From NCBI RefSeq assembly GCF_002149925.1, contig NZ_MSLT01000018.1, positions 248,001 through 312,000 on the forward strand: DNA of 64,000 nucleotides. Direction: 5' to 3'. This document shows positions 1 through 8,629 of this stretch, one piece after another. The notes beneath the pieces are model-generated. The model saw only the letters and a list, made by a program, of their open reading frames with translations. It ran no database searches and was not told the DNA's origin. The stretch's first letter is position 1. Each line of letters opens with the position of its first letter. Source of the DNA: Thioflexithrix psekupsensis. GTDB taxonomy: Bacteria; Pseudomonadota; Gammaproteobacteria; Beggiatoales; Beggiatoaceae. The translations under genes were made by a program, and so were the position numbers.

Positions 1-119
1 GCTAAAAAATATCCCCTCAACGGCGACAAAATGCCCACAATCACCCTACAATGGCCAAGGCCAAGCCTTTTGTTGAGGCGGCAACACCTTTTTGTTAAGT
101 ACACAGTATCGGAAACCAG

Positions 120-1835
120 ATGACTATGGACAACATCAGATTAATGCTGATCATGGCCTTGATTTTTGTGCTATTGCTGATTTACCAAGCATGGCAAGAG
201 GATTATGGCCCTAAACCGACCGTTGTTGAGCCGCCACGGGCTTCAACGCCTGCCCCCGACACGCCGGCAACAACCGCCAGTGCATTGCCTGACACCACGA
301 ATAACGATATTCCTACCGCACCGCCCTCCGATGCCAGCCTTCCTAATACCAGCAGCGTACTCCCTAAAGTGAGCTTTTCTTCTGTTTTGCAAGAAGAGCA
401 GCGGGTGATTGTTGAGACGGATGTGATGATTGTTGAAATTGATACGATGGGCGGCGATTTACGGCGTAAGTTTTTATTAGATTACCCGGTGAGTGTGCAA
501 AACAGCTCGCCTTTTCAATTGATGAATGATAAATTACCGAATTTATTTGTGGCGCAATCGGGTTTATTACCGGCGGATACGGCTCCGAATCATTTAACGG
601 TTTATCAAGCCGAAAAAACGCATTATCAATTAGATGCAACGGGCGATACTTTAACCGTACCTTTACAGTGGACAAATGCGCAAGGCATTCGCGTGGTGAA
701 ATCATTTATTTTCACTCGTGGCAGCCATGTGATTAAAGTAATACATCACGTTTATAATGGCAGCGAACAACCTTGGTTAGTGCGTCAATATGCGCAATTT
801 CAACGCACCCAAGTGGCTGAAGAAGGACAATCTAGTTTTATTTATACGTACATGGGCGGGGCTATTTCCAGTCCAAAACAGCTTTATGAAAAAATTACTT
901 TTGAAAATTTAGCGGAAAATAAACTCAATCCAGAAGCCCGAGGCAGTTGGGCTGGGGGTTGGGCGGCGATGTTGCAGCATTATTTTGTCGCGGCTTGGGT
1001 GCCACCCAGAGAAGAGCAGTTTAGCTATTTTGGGCGCATGTTGACGGAAGGAAAACGCTACATGTTAGGGTTATACGGCCCAACAACCAGTGTTGCCGCC
1101 GGCGGAGAGCATCAATTTGAATTGCAACTGTACGCAGGGCCAAAGATTCAAGATCAATTAGCTGCATTAGCACCGGGTTTAGATTTGACGGTGGATTATG
1201 GTTGGTTATGGTTTATTGCGCAACCTTTATTCTGGTTATTAGGTGCGATTTACCATTTAATTGGTAATTGGGGGATGGCGATTATTCTGGTGACATTACT
1301 GATTAAATTGGCATTTTTTCATCTTTCTGCGACCAGTTATAAATCCATGGCCAATATGCGCCGTTTGCAGCCGCGTTTAATTGCGCTAAAAGATCGTTAT
1401 GGCGATGATCGAACTAAATTGAATCAGGCCATGATGGATTTATATAAGAAAGAAAAAATTAACCCGCTCAGTGGTTGTTTACCGATTTTAATTCAAATTC
1501 CTGTTTTCATTGCGTTGTATTGGGTGTTGTTAGAAAGTGTGGAATTGCGTCAAGCGGATTTTCTATGGTTGACCGATTTATCCAGACCCGATCCTTACTT
1601 TATTTTGCCTTTGGTGATGGGCGTGACTATGTTAATTCAGCAAAAGTTAAATCCCGCGCCTTTAGACCCCATGCAGCAAAAAATCATGATGATTTTGCCG
1701 ATTGTTTTTACCGTATTTTTTGCTTTTTTCCCGTCGGGATTGGTGTTGTACTGGGTGGTGAATAACGTTTTATCCATTGCACAACAATGGGTTATTACTA
1801 AGAAAATTGCAGGCGATGTCAGTTTGACGAATTAG
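120..1835 (+). CDS. yidC: Membrane protein insertase YidC
   Basis: This insertase places membrane proteins in the inner membrane, alone or with SecYEG. The 571-residue length fits the gammaproteobacterial form. An N-terminal anchor (residues about 8-24) is followed by a Pro/Thr/Ala-rich linker and a large periplasmic beta domain (about 80-350). The C-terminal five-helix core (about 365-560) contains the charged cytoplasmic hairpin with a KSMANMRRLQP stretch, and NPLSGCLPILIQIP. The family usually begins MDNIR, so the in-frame ATG at 126 is an equally good start. A strong hairpin terminator follows directly. The genes that normally surround yidC (rnpA/yidD upstream, mnmE downstream) cannot be confirmed: upstream is outside the window, and downstream is a helicase gene. 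Confidence 0.97.
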   Translation: MTMDNIRLMLIMALIFVLLLIYQAWQEDYGPKPTVVEPPRASTPAPDTPATTASALPDTTNNDIPTAPPSDASLPNTSSVLPKVSFSSVLQEEQRVIVETDVMIVEIDTMGGDLRRKFLLDYPVSVQNSSPFQLMNDKLPNLFVAQSGLLPADTAPNHLTVYQAEKTHYQLDATGDTLTVPLQWTNAQGIRVVKSFIFTRGSHVIKVIHHVYNGSEQPWLVRQYAQFQRTQVAEEGQSSFIYTYMGGAISSPKQLYEKITFENLAENKLNPEARGSWAGGWAAMLQHYFVAAWVPPREEQFSYFGRMLTEGKRYMLGLYGPTTSVAAGGEHQFELQLYAGPKIQDQLAALAPGLDLTVDYGWLWFIAQPLFWLLGAIYHLIGNWGMAIILVTLLIKLAFFHLSATSYKSMANMRRLQPRLIALKDRYGDDRTKLNQAMMDLYKKEKINPLSGCLPILIQIPVFIALYWVLLESVELRQADFLWLTDLSRPDPYFILPLVMGVTMLIQQKLNPAPLDPMQQKIMMILPIVFTVFFAFFPSGLVLYWVVNNVLSIAQQWVITKKIAGDVSLTN

Positions 1836-1849
1836 TTTGCATTTGAAAT

Positions 1850-1886
1850 AAAACAGGGATAGACCGCACCGATCTATCCCTGTTTT
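1850..1886 (+). terminator. Intrinsic terminator after yidC
   Basis: A perfect 14-bp inverted repeat (1850-1863 and 1873-1886, arm AAAACAGGGATAGA) encloses a 9-nt loop and ends in a short T run. It starts 14 bp after the yidC stop codon. The A and T runs on the two arms would also allow termination from the other direction. Confidence 0.85.
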
Positions 1887-1889
1887 GGT

Positions 1890-2459
1890 AGTCCTATGTG
1901 CGTAGTGATATGAATAAAATTATCCCAACTAACGATTCGTTATCATGGCGAATAAAGTGCCAAATTGCTCCGATGTGATTTTCTAATTTTAAGGTTGGTT
2001 AAAACCTGTTTGTTTGCCAACAGCATCAGGTTTTATGCTTGAAGCCCTCTCTAGGCGTAATTCTTGAGTTGCTTGGTAGGGTTTAAATTGAGAATTACTG
2101 AAGTGTCAATTGCCAATAGAATTTTTAGCTTGTTTATGCGATACTTAGCAGTTAGCGTACGTTCGCCTAAAACCTAATCCTTCACTTTGCTTTGAGGCTG
2201 GTGTTTAGGTGCGCAATACAATAAACAGAGCAGGTACGCTGTCCGAGTACACAAAAAGCTGATGTGATAGCTCTGATGCACCAGAATAACCCGATAACTA
2301 ACGGATTCTACCCGCAAAAAAATCATGCTGCCATTTTTGCACGCACCGATTTTCCGCATCAAAGGCGCGGCGGGATAAAATTCGTACTGCGACGGCTCTA
2401 ACCTATTCAATGCCAGCCCGCCTGCCGCCTTTTCACCTTGATTTTGATTCTAGTGATAT
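1890..2459. other. 570-bp intergenic region, no convincing gene
   Basis: No open frame here looks like a real protein. The longest, on the minus strand at 2174-2410, has no recognisable motif. An 8-bp inverted repeat (AAAACCTG at 2001-2008, CAGGTTTT at 2027-2034) could form a hairpin. The 14-mer TTAAATTGAGAATT at 2083-2096 recurs at 36360-36373 in another intergenic region, which may mark remnants of a mobile element. The helicase promoter must lie in the right-hand part, but I cannot place it. Confidence 0.4.
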
Positions 2460-4301
2460 ATGTCCATAGAAACTATTAATTCTTTTGCTCAACTTGCCCT
2501 TGCACCCGCTATTCTTCAAGCTGTTGATGAAGTCGGTTACGAGTCTCCTTCTCCCATTCAGGCAGAAAGTATTCCTCCTTTGTTGGCGGGGCGCGATCTG
2601 TTGGGACAAGCACAAACCGGCACCGGGAAAACCGCTGCTTTTGCTTTGCCCTTATTAAGCCGCTTGGACGTGTCCCAAGCGTATCCACAAATTTTGGTTC
2701 TCACACCCACGCGGGAATTGGCCATTCAAGTCGCCGAAGCCATGCAAACCTATGCCCGCCATCTCAAGGGATTTCATGTCTTGCCTGTGTATGGCGGTCA
2801 AGGCATGAGCAGCCAATTACGTCAATTAAAACGCGGCGTTCATGCTGTCGTTGGTACGCCTGGACGGATTTTGGATCACTTGCGTCGTGGCACGTTAGTG
2901 TTATCACAACTGAGAAGTGTGGTACTCGACGAAGCCGACGAAATGTTACGCATGGGATTTATTGATGATGTCGAAGAAATCTTAAAACATACGCCCAGTT
3001 CGCGTCAGGTGGCTTTATTTTCTGCCACGATGCCTTCGGTGATTCGTCAAGTGGCACACCGCCATCTGCGCGATCCCATAGAAATTCACATTAAGACCAA
3101 AACGGCCACCGTTTCCAGCATTAACCAACGTTATTGGCAAGTCACTGGTGTCCATAAATTGGACGCTTTAACGCGCATGTTGGAAATTGAAGATTTTGAT
3201 GCCATGTTAATTTTCGTGCGCACCAAAACCTCAACGGTCGAATTGTCCGAAAAATTGGAAGCCCGCGGCCACGCCAGCGCACCATTAAACGGCGATATGA
3301 ATCAAATTTTGCGAGAAAAAACCATTGAAGGCTTGCGCAATGGAACGATTGACATTGTGATTGCGACGGATGTGGCGGCGCGGGGCTTAGATGTAGAACG
3401 CATCAGCCACGTGATCAATTACGACATTCCCACAGACACAGAAGCCTATGTACACCGCATTGGTCGTACAGGTCGCGCAGGACGCAAAGGAGAAGCCATC
3501 TTATTTGTTTCCCCGCGTGAACGTCGTATGTTACGCGCCATCGAACGCGCCACTCACCAAACCATTTCGCCCATGAAATTACCCAGTCATGCCGATGTGG
3601 TGGATCGAAGAATTGCGCAGTTTAAACAGCAATTAAACGAAACATTAGAAGCCCAAGATTTAGATTTCTTCACGGATTTAATTGCGCAATACCAAGAAGA
3701 ATATGATGTGTCTTTGGAAGAAATCTGTGCGGCTTTGGCCTTTTTGGTACAACGGGAACGTCCTTTATTGCTGCCCGCTGCTCCAGAAGTGCCTTTTAAC
3801 GCGGCTGATGACTTCGACGATTCGCGCAGCAGCGGTGGCGGCGGACGGCGCAATTCCCGCCACGGAGACGATGTGGGCAATCAACCCGAACCCGGTATGA
3901 TTCGTTACCGTATTGAAGTCGGGCGCACACATGGTGTACAACCCAAGCACATTGTTGGCGCAATCGCCAACGAAGCCAACTTGGACAGTCAATATATCGG
4001 CCATATTAAATTGTTCGACCATTTTAGTACGGTTGATTTACCGGCGGATTTACCGGCGGAATTATTCCAACATCTGCAAAAAGTCTGGGTTTGCGGTCAA
4101 CAATTGCAAATCAGCGTGGACAATAAACCCAGTGGTGGTTCAGATCGGGGTCGTCCGCCGCGTCGTCCGTCTCGTGGAGAATACCGTGGTGATTCTCGTG
4201 ACTCCCGCGATTCTCGTGACTCCCGCGACTCCCGCGACAGCAGAGATCGGGGTAGCAATGATCGCAGTAGCGATTCTCGTCCGCGGGGTTATCGCCGCTA
4301 A
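2460..4301 (+). CDS. deaD: DEAD-box RNA helicase, DeaD/CsdA type
   Basis: ATP-dependent RNA helicase expected to act in ribosome assembly, mRNA decay and cold adaptation. Visible in order: a Q motif near the N-terminus, Walker A AQTGTGKT, PTRELA, the DEAD box at about 157-160, SAT (LFSATMP), then ATDVAARGLDVE and HRIGRTGRAG of the second RecA-like domain. A DbpA-type RNA-binding domain follows at about 480-555. The 613-residue length and this domain order match DeaD better than RhlB, RhlE or DbpA. The tail is basic and disordered and contains six DSR repeats encoded by tandem DNA repeats. The gene stands alone, and no clear Shine-Dalgarno sequence precedes the ATG. A hairpin terminator follows. 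Confidence 0.92.
   Translation: MSIETINSFAQLALAPAILQAVDEVGYESPSPIQAESIPPLLAGRDLLGQAQTGTGKTAAFALPLLSRLDVSQAYPQILVLTPTRELAIQVAEAMQTYARHLKGFHVLPVYGGQGMSSQLRQLKRGVHAVVGTPGRILDHLRRGTLVLSQLRSVVLDEADEMLRMGFIDDVEEILKHTPSSRQVALFSATMPSVIRQVAHRHLRDPIEIHIKTKTATVSSINQRYWQVTGVHKLDALTRMLEIEDFDAMLIFVRTKTSTVELSEKLEARGHASAPLNGDMNQILREKTIEGLRNGTIDIVIATDVAARGLDVERISHVINYDIPTDTEAYVHRIGRTGRAGRKGEAILFVSPRERRMLRAIERATHQTISPMKLPSHADVVDRRIAQFKQQLNETLEAQDLDFFTDLIAQYQEEYDVSLEEICAALAFLVQRERPLLLPAAPEVPFNAADDFDDSRSSGGGGRRNSRHGDDVGNQPEPGMIRYRIEVGRTHGVQPKHIVGAIANEANLDSQYIGHIKLFDHFSTVDLPADLPAELFQHLQKVWVCGQQLQISVDNKPSGGSDRGRPPRRPSRGEYRGDSRDSRDSRDSRDSRDSRDRGSNDRSSDSRPRGYRR
4191..4235 (+). repeat. Short tandem repeat coding for DSR units
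   Basis: An 18-bp unit (GATTCTCGTGACTCCCGC) occurs twice in direct succession and is followed by another 9-bp half unit, so 9-bp GAY-TCY-CGY steps run through the helicase tail. Change by whole 9-bp steps would keep the reading frame and alter only the length of the Arg/Ser/Asp tail. Confidence 0.85.
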
Positions 4302-4331
4302 ATTATTTTTAGCGTATTATTTTTATTAATT

Positions 4332-4368
4332 TTTTCTCGTTCTCAAGTATTATTTGGGAACGAGAAAA
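4332..4368 (+). terminator. Intrinsic terminator after deaD
   Basis: An 11-bp perfect inverted repeat (TTTTCTCGTTC at 4332-4342, GAACGAGAAAA at 4358-4368) has a 15-nt loop. A second small dyad, GCTAAATC/GATTTAGC at 4369-4386, follows at once. The position 30 bp after the helicase stop supports the call. Confidence 0.7.
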
Positions 4369-4483
4369 GCTAAATCACGATTTAGCCGTTTCCTCACACT
4401 AAAAAATATGTTTTACACTTCCTGCTTACTACGAATGTCACTCTTCTAAAACTTTCATCAACCACTGAACTTGAGATCACTTT

Positions 4484-6265
4484 ATGACGCTCAAACTAAC
4501 GCTACTCCCCTGGTTGTTCATGCTATTTCTGAGTGGGTGTGTTTCCGTACCCCTTATTGGTTCTGGGCAAACTGACCCCGCGCAAACATCCGATCCCACC
4601 CAACACGCTCGCCGTTTTGAACAACAAGGCAATTATCTTGCCGCTGCAAAAAGCTATATCCAACTGGCCACTAAAGCCAAACCCCCCCTACAACAAGAAT
4701 ATTATTTATCCGCCGTCGAATCCTATTTAAAAGGAAACATGTTTGTGGAGGCACGGATTGAATTATCGCGTTTAAATCTCGCCCCCGCCCCCCAACTCAT
4801 GCCTCGCCAACAAATTGCTGCCGCTCGTTTGGACATTGCTGAAGGACAACCTTTGTTGGCCTTGCAACGATTACAACAAGTGGTGCCTCCGCCTGAATGG
4901 CGTGTTCCTTACCAGCAAACGCAGATTTTAGCTCTGGAAGCCCAAGGCAATTTAGTACAGGCCGTACAAGCACGAGTCGCTCTAAGCAACTTACTAACGA
5001 CAGATCGCCCCGCATTATTGGCTAATCATGATCAATTGTGGAAATTATTGGCACAAATCCCCGATACCCAATTGACTGAATTAATGCGTCAGCAGCAAAA
5101 AGAAGTACAAGGTTGGGTGAGTTTAGCCTTATTGGTGCGTCATAGCAGTGCGGCGACACGCTTACCTTTATTACTCAGCAATTGGCAGAGCGAATACCCT
5201 CAACATCCTGCTACCATTGACATTATCCCCATGTTACAACAAGGGAAACAACCCACTTTACCTGTTGCCTCTCGACGGATCGCACTGTTATTGCCGTTGA
5301 GTGGTCAATTCAAAGTACAAGCTGAGGCGATTCGTGATGGTTTTGTGGCGGCGTGGTATGCGGACGGTGGGGCTAATAATCGCTCAGAAATCGATATTCA
5401 AGATGTGACGGGTAAAAATGCCCAACAAGTCTATCAAGAAGCGGTCAATAATGGAGCAACGGTGGTAGTGGGGCCGCTTGAGCGGGATTCAATTTTACAA
5501 TTAGCCAGTGGGCAAAGTAGTTTACCTGTTCCCACATTGGCATTAAATTACGTTCCCATGCCAAATTATGTCGCTAATTTATTCCAATTTGGTTTAGCTC
5601 CAGATCGGGAAGCGGTGACAGTTGCGTTGCGTGCTTGGGCGGATGGGCATCGACGAGCGATTGTTGTTGTACCTCAAGGCGCGTGGGGAGATCGGGTTGG
5701 GGCTGCTTTTCGAGACACATGGACTCGTCAGGGCGGTCAGGTGATTCGTACCCAAGTGTATGGCAGTGATAATATTAGTACGGTATTAAAAGCATTGGGC
5801 AATGCCAGCACTGATGCGGTATTGCTTGGTGCTTACCCACGGGAAGCCAGAATGATTGTGCCTTTTTTTACTGGGCGATCAATGGCGATTTATGGCACGT
5901 CAGCGGTTTACAGCGATGCGGTGCAACGTCCTGATTTAAATAGAGATTTAGAAGGTTTACTGTTTGGGGATATGCCATGGGTACTGGCACCAGACTCTTC
6001 CGCATTACAATTACAAAATACCATCCAACAACAATGGCCTGCACTCTACCGAGAACACAGTCGGGTGTATGCGTTTGGTGTGGATGCGTATCAAGTTTTG
6101 CGTACTCTAGTACAAGCCCGTCCGGGAACACAACATCAAGGGCAAACGGGATTATTGACTTTTAACAATAATGGGGATTTAGATCGTGGCTTAATGTGGG
6201 CGCGATTTATCAATGGGACAGCCAGCCCTATGTCAAGCGATGGTGTCCAACGTATGGCAGAATGA
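4484..6265 (+). CDS. lpoA: Penicillin-binding protein activator LpoA (YraM family lipoprotein)
   Basis: Outer-membrane lipoprotein that activates PBP1a from the periplasm, so it acts in peptidoglycan synthesis. The signal peptide ends in a lipobox, FLSGC, with the lipidated cysteine near residue 19. A TPR-like helical half (about 40-250) precedes a C-terminal domain with a type-I periplasmic-binding-protein fold (about 265-590; RIALLLPLSGQF, VVGPLERDS). The length, 593, lies between the E. coli and Haemophilus forms. The stop codon overlaps the yraN start by 4 bp (ATGA), the conserved lpoA-yraN arrangement. A poly-C run at about 4682 is intact in frame. Confidence 0.93.
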   Translation: MTLKLTLLPWLFMLFLSGCVSVPLIGSGQTDPAQTSDPTQHARRFEQQGNYLAAAKSYIQLATKAKPPLQQEYYLSAVESYLKGNMFVEARIELSRLNLAPAPQLMPRQQIAAARLDIAEGQPLLALQRLQQVVPPPEWRVPYQQTQILALEAQGNLVQAVQARVALSNLLTTDRPALLANHDQLWKLLAQIPDTQLTELMRQQQKEVQGWVSLALLVRHSSAATRLPLLLSNWQSEYPQHPATIDIIPMLQQGKQPTLPVASRRIALLLPLSGQFKVQAEAIRDGFVAAWYADGGANNRSEIDIQDVTGKNAQQVYQEAVNNGATVVVGPLERDSILQLASGQSSLPVPTLALNYVPMPNYVANLFQFGLAPDREAVTVALRAWADGHRRAIVVVPQGAWGDRVGAAFRDTWTRQGGQVIRTQVYGSDNISTVLKALGNASTDAVLLGAYPREARMIVPFFTGRSMAIYGTSAVYSDAVQRPDLNRDLEGLLFGDMPWVLAPDSSALQLQNTIQQQWPALYREHSRVYAFGVDAYQVLRTLVQARPGTQHQGQTGLLTFNNNGDLDRGLMWARFINGTASPMSSDGVQRMAE

Positions 6266-6639
6266 TGCCGTCTTCCGCTTCTCAACAACAACTCGGACGA
6301 TGGGCAGAAGACACTGCCCGTCGTCATTTGTGTGCGCAGGGTTTAACGTGGCTGTGCAGCAATTATCGTTGTCGTTTTGGCGAAATTGATCTGATCATGC
6401 AACAAGGTGAAGTGATTGTTCTTGTGGAAGTGCGTTATCGTAAAAATACCCATTATGGTGGAGCCGCAGTCAGTATTGATGCCCGCAAACAACAACGCTT
6501 GTTACATACCGCTTCTCACTATTTGCAGCATCATCCTGAACTGGCTGATTGTACTTGTCGTTTTGATGCCGTGTTATTGGAAGGTGATCTGCATTCTCCC
6601 CAATTAGATTGGGTAATAGATGCGTTTCAAGCCAGTTAA
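6262..6639 (+). CDS. yraN: YraN family protein (UPF0102), PD-(D/E)XK-like
   Basis: Small endonuclease-fold protein of unproven role. I chose the ATG at 6262, which overlaps the lpoA stop (ATGATG); a longer frame open from 6196 would run inside lpoA. The 125-residue product shows the family signature: LGRWAEDTARRHL near the N-terminus, then NYRCRFGEIDLI and VLVEVRYR, the remote PD-(D/E)XK core with Asp and ExR in place of ExK. Translation is probably coupled to lpoA. The next gene, an rpn copy, starts 16 bp after the stop, so the run continues into the duplicated nuclease genes. Confidence 0.92.
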   Translation: MMPSSASQQQLGRWAEDTARRHLCAQGLTWLCSNYRCRFGEIDLIMQQGEVIVLVEVRYRKNTHYGGAAVSIDARKQQRLLHTASHYLQHHPELADCTCRFDAVLLEGDLHSPQLDWVIDAFQAS

Positions 6640-6655
6640 AAATTTGAGTGAGATA

Positions 6656-7522
6656 ATGACCATGCAACATGTCGCCTCTTTACGTTATGAAGTGATATTT
6701 AAGAAAGCCTTTTGTGATGTAGAAATCTTTAAGGCGTTTGTCAAGGATTTTATTGGTATTGATTTGAAAATTGATAAAGTCGAAACCGAAAAGAAATTTG
6801 AGAATCCGATTGGTAATGTGGATTCACGATTTGATTTATATGCTGAAGATTTAGAAAATCGGGTGATTGTTGATATTCAACATCGTCGTTATGATGATCA
6901 TTATGATCGTTTTTTACATTACCATTGTGCGGCGTTATTGCAACAGGTGGAAAGTGCCGCGAATTATGCACCGCAATTAACGGTTTTTACGATTGTCGTT
7001 TCCACTTCTGGCACAAAAGAAGATGTGGCGATTGCTGAAATTAATTTTGATCCCGTGGATTATTTTACTAAGCGAGCCTTGAATAAAATTCAGCATCGTG
7101 TACTTTATCTTTCTCCCAAACATGTGAATGCAGAGACACCAGAGCCTTATCAAGAATGGTTGAAAGTGATTCAAGACAGTTTAGATGAGCAAATCGACGA
7201 GAGTATTTATCATAAACAAGCAGTACTAAAAATTGTGAATTTGATTAAACGCGATGGCTTAACGCCACAAGACCGCGCCCGCATGAAAGATGAGTATGCC
7301 GAAGCCCAATTGCGGGTGAAAGAAAAACTAGAGGAAAGGGAGATTGGGATTGAGATTGGTGTTGAGAAGGGAATAGGGATCGGTGTTGAGAAGGGAATAG
7401 AGATTGGTGTTGAGAAAGGCAAATTAGAAACTGCCAAAAATCTTTTCGCTCAAGGTTTATCGGTAGAATTAATTGAGAAAAGCACGGGAATTGCGCGAGA
7501 ACTTTTTACCAAAATGGAATAA
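6656..7522 (+). CDS. Rpn-family PD-(D/E)XK nuclease / putative transposase, subfamily 1 copy A
   Basis: Member of the Rpn (recombination-promoting nuclease, TIGR01784-like) family. The N-terminal two thirds carry the nuclease core: RFDLYAED, then VIVDIQHRR, in which the usual ExQ/ExK is DxQ. From about residue 231, three 24-bp units encode a Gly-Ile-x-Ile-Gly-Val-Glu-Lys hinge (7346-7417), followed by a small helical C-terminal domain (KNLFAQGLSVELIEKSTGIARE). I chose the ATG at 6656, after GAGTGAG; the ATG at 6662 matches the start of copy B. The gene sits between yraN and ubiK in the same direction. About the first 560 bp are identical to copy B. Activity is not proven by sequence, since the acidic residue is conservatively changed. 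Confidence 0.85.
   Translation: MTMQHVASLRYEVIFKKAFCDVEIFKAFVKDFIGIDLKIDKVETEKKFENPIGNVDSRFDLYAEDLENRVIVDIQHRRYDDHYDRFLHYHCAALLQQVESAANYAPQLTVFTIVVSTSGTKEDVAIAEINFDPVDYFTKRALNKIQHRVLYLSPKHVNAETPEPYQEWLKVIQDSLDEQIDESIYHKQAVLKIVNLIKRDGLTPQDRARMKDEYAEAQLRVKEKLEEREIGIEIGVEKGIGIGVEKGIEIGVEKGKLETAKNLFAQGLSVELIEKSTGIARELFTKME
7346..7417 (+). repeat. Three 24-bp tandem repeats in the hinge of rpn copy A
   Basis: Three consecutive 24-bp units encode GIEIGVEK, GIGIGVEK and GIEIGVEK. Copy B lacks them: after EIGIE it passes straight to EGKLEVAKN. Loss or gain of whole units keeps the frame. Confidence 0.9.
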
Positions 7523-7528
7523 CAAACT

Positions 7529-8347
7529 ATGCAACATGTCGCCTCTTTACGTTATGAAGTGATATTTAAGAAAGCCTTTTGTGATGTAGAAATCTTTAAG
7601 GCGTTTGTCAAGGATTTTATTGGTATTGATTTGAAAATTGATAAAGTCGAAACCGAAAAGAAATTTGAGAATCCGATTGGTAATGTGGATTCACGATTTG
7701 ATTTATATGCTGAAGATTTAGAAAATCGGGTGATTGTTGATATTCAACATCGTCGTTATGATGATCATTATGATCGTTTTTTACATTACCATTGTGCGGC
7801 GTTATTGCAACAGGTGGAAAGTGCCGCGAATTATGCACCGCAATTAACGGTTTTTACGATTGTCGTTTCCACTTCTGGCACAAAAGAAGATGTGGCGATT
7901 GCTGAAATTAATTTTGATCCCGTGGATTATTTTACTAAGCGAGCCTTGAATAAAATTCAGCATCGTGTACTTTATCTTTCTCCCAAACATGTGAATGCAG
8001 AGACACCAGAGCCTTATCAAGAATGGTTGAAAGTGATTCAAGACAGTTTAGATGAGCAAATCGACGAGAGTATTTATCATAAACAAGCAATATTAAAAAT
8101 TGTGAATTTGATTAAACGCGATGGCTTAACACCACAAGACCGCGCCCGCATGAAAGATGAGTATGCCGAAGCCCAATTGCGGGAAAAAGAAAAACTGGAA
8201 GAAAGGGAGATCGGAATTGAGGAAGGTAAATTAGAAGTTGCTAAAAATCTTTTCGCTCAAGGTTTATCGATAGAATTAATTGAGAAAAGCACAGGAATTG
8301 CCCGCGACGTTTTTTTGAAAAACACCATACCCGAGAGTAAATATTAA
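7529..8347 (+). CDS. Rpn-family PD-(D/E)XK nuclease / putative transposase, subfamily 1 copy B
   Basis: Tandem duplicate of the gene just upstream, separated from it by 6 bp. The 272-residue product has the same nuclease core (RFDLYAED, VIVDIQHRR) but a short hinge without the 24-bp repeats, and a changed C-terminus (ARDVFLKNTIPESKY). The first changes from copy A appear near 8088 (AATATT for AGTACT) and become denser towards the 3' end. Its stop overlaps the next start (TAATG), so ubiK is probably translated by coupling to this gene. Homologous recombination with copy A would delete one copy without harming ubiK. Confidence 0.85.
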   Translation: MQHVASLRYEVIFKKAFCDVEIFKAFVKDFIGIDLKIDKVETEKKFENPIGNVDSRFDLYAEDLENRVIVDIQHRRYDDHYDRFLHYHCAALLQQVESAANYAPQLTVFTIVVSTSGTKEDVAIAEINFDPVDYFTKRALNKIQHRVLYLSPKHVNAETPEPYQEWLKVIQDSLDEQIDESIYHKQAILKIVNLIKRDGLTPQDRARMKDEYAEAQLREKEKLEEREIGIEEGKLEVAKNLFAQGLSIELIEKSTGIARDVFLKNTIPESKY

Positions 8348-8628
8348 TGAACACATCTAACCAATTTGAAGCCTTGTTTAAACAATTTACTGAGCAACTA
8401 CCTAAAGGTGCTTTAGAACTGCAAAAGGATTTAGAGAAAAACATGCGCGTGGCTATGGAAGCCACATTTAGACGTATGAATTTGGTCACGCGAGAGGAAT
8501 TTGAGATTCAAGCGGCGGTTTTAGCCAAAACACGCGCTAAATTGGAAGCCCTAGAAGCCCAAGTCGCTGCCTTAGAAGCCCGAATGCAAAACGACTCTGC
8601 TCCATCCACTTTGGATAGTGCAAGTTAA
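8347..8628 (+). CDS. ubiK: Ubiquinone biosynthesis accessory factor UbiK (YqiC/BMFP family)
   Basis: Small membrane-associated helical protein that helps the UbiJ-containing complex in aerobic ubiquinone synthesis. The 93 residues show the family layout: FEALFKQFTEQLP near the N-terminus, a central VTREEFE, and a C-terminal coiled coil rich in LEALEAQ heptads that drives trimerisation. The start overlaps the stop of the upstream rpn gene (TAATG), and the ATG of the carbonic-anhydrase gene lies 1 bp after its stop. The only odd feature is a housekeeping gene translationally tied to a duplicated nuclease. Confidence 0.9.
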   Translation: MNTSNQFEALFKQFTEQLPKGALELQKDLEKNMRVAMEATFRRMNLVTREEFEIQAAVLAKTRAKLEALEAQVAALEARMQNDSAPSTLDSAS

Positions 8629-8629
8629 A

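Larger units (their letters stand above)
6662..8347 (+). repeat. Direct tandem duplication of rpn subfamily 1
   Basis: Two direct copies start at 6662 and 7529. About 560 bp from each start are identical, after which hinge and tail diverge. The duplication lies inside a conserved housekeeping operon (yraN to ubiK). Confidence 0.93.

Noticed and set aside
1-123. Frame open from the window edge and overlapping the yidC start (ATGA)
   Set aside because: Only about 40 codons, and the residues do not resemble YidD or RnpA, the expected upstream genes. It may be chance.
2174-2410. 78-codon minus-strand frame between yidC and deaD
   Set aside because: No motif, no ribosome site, unusual composition; judged spurious.
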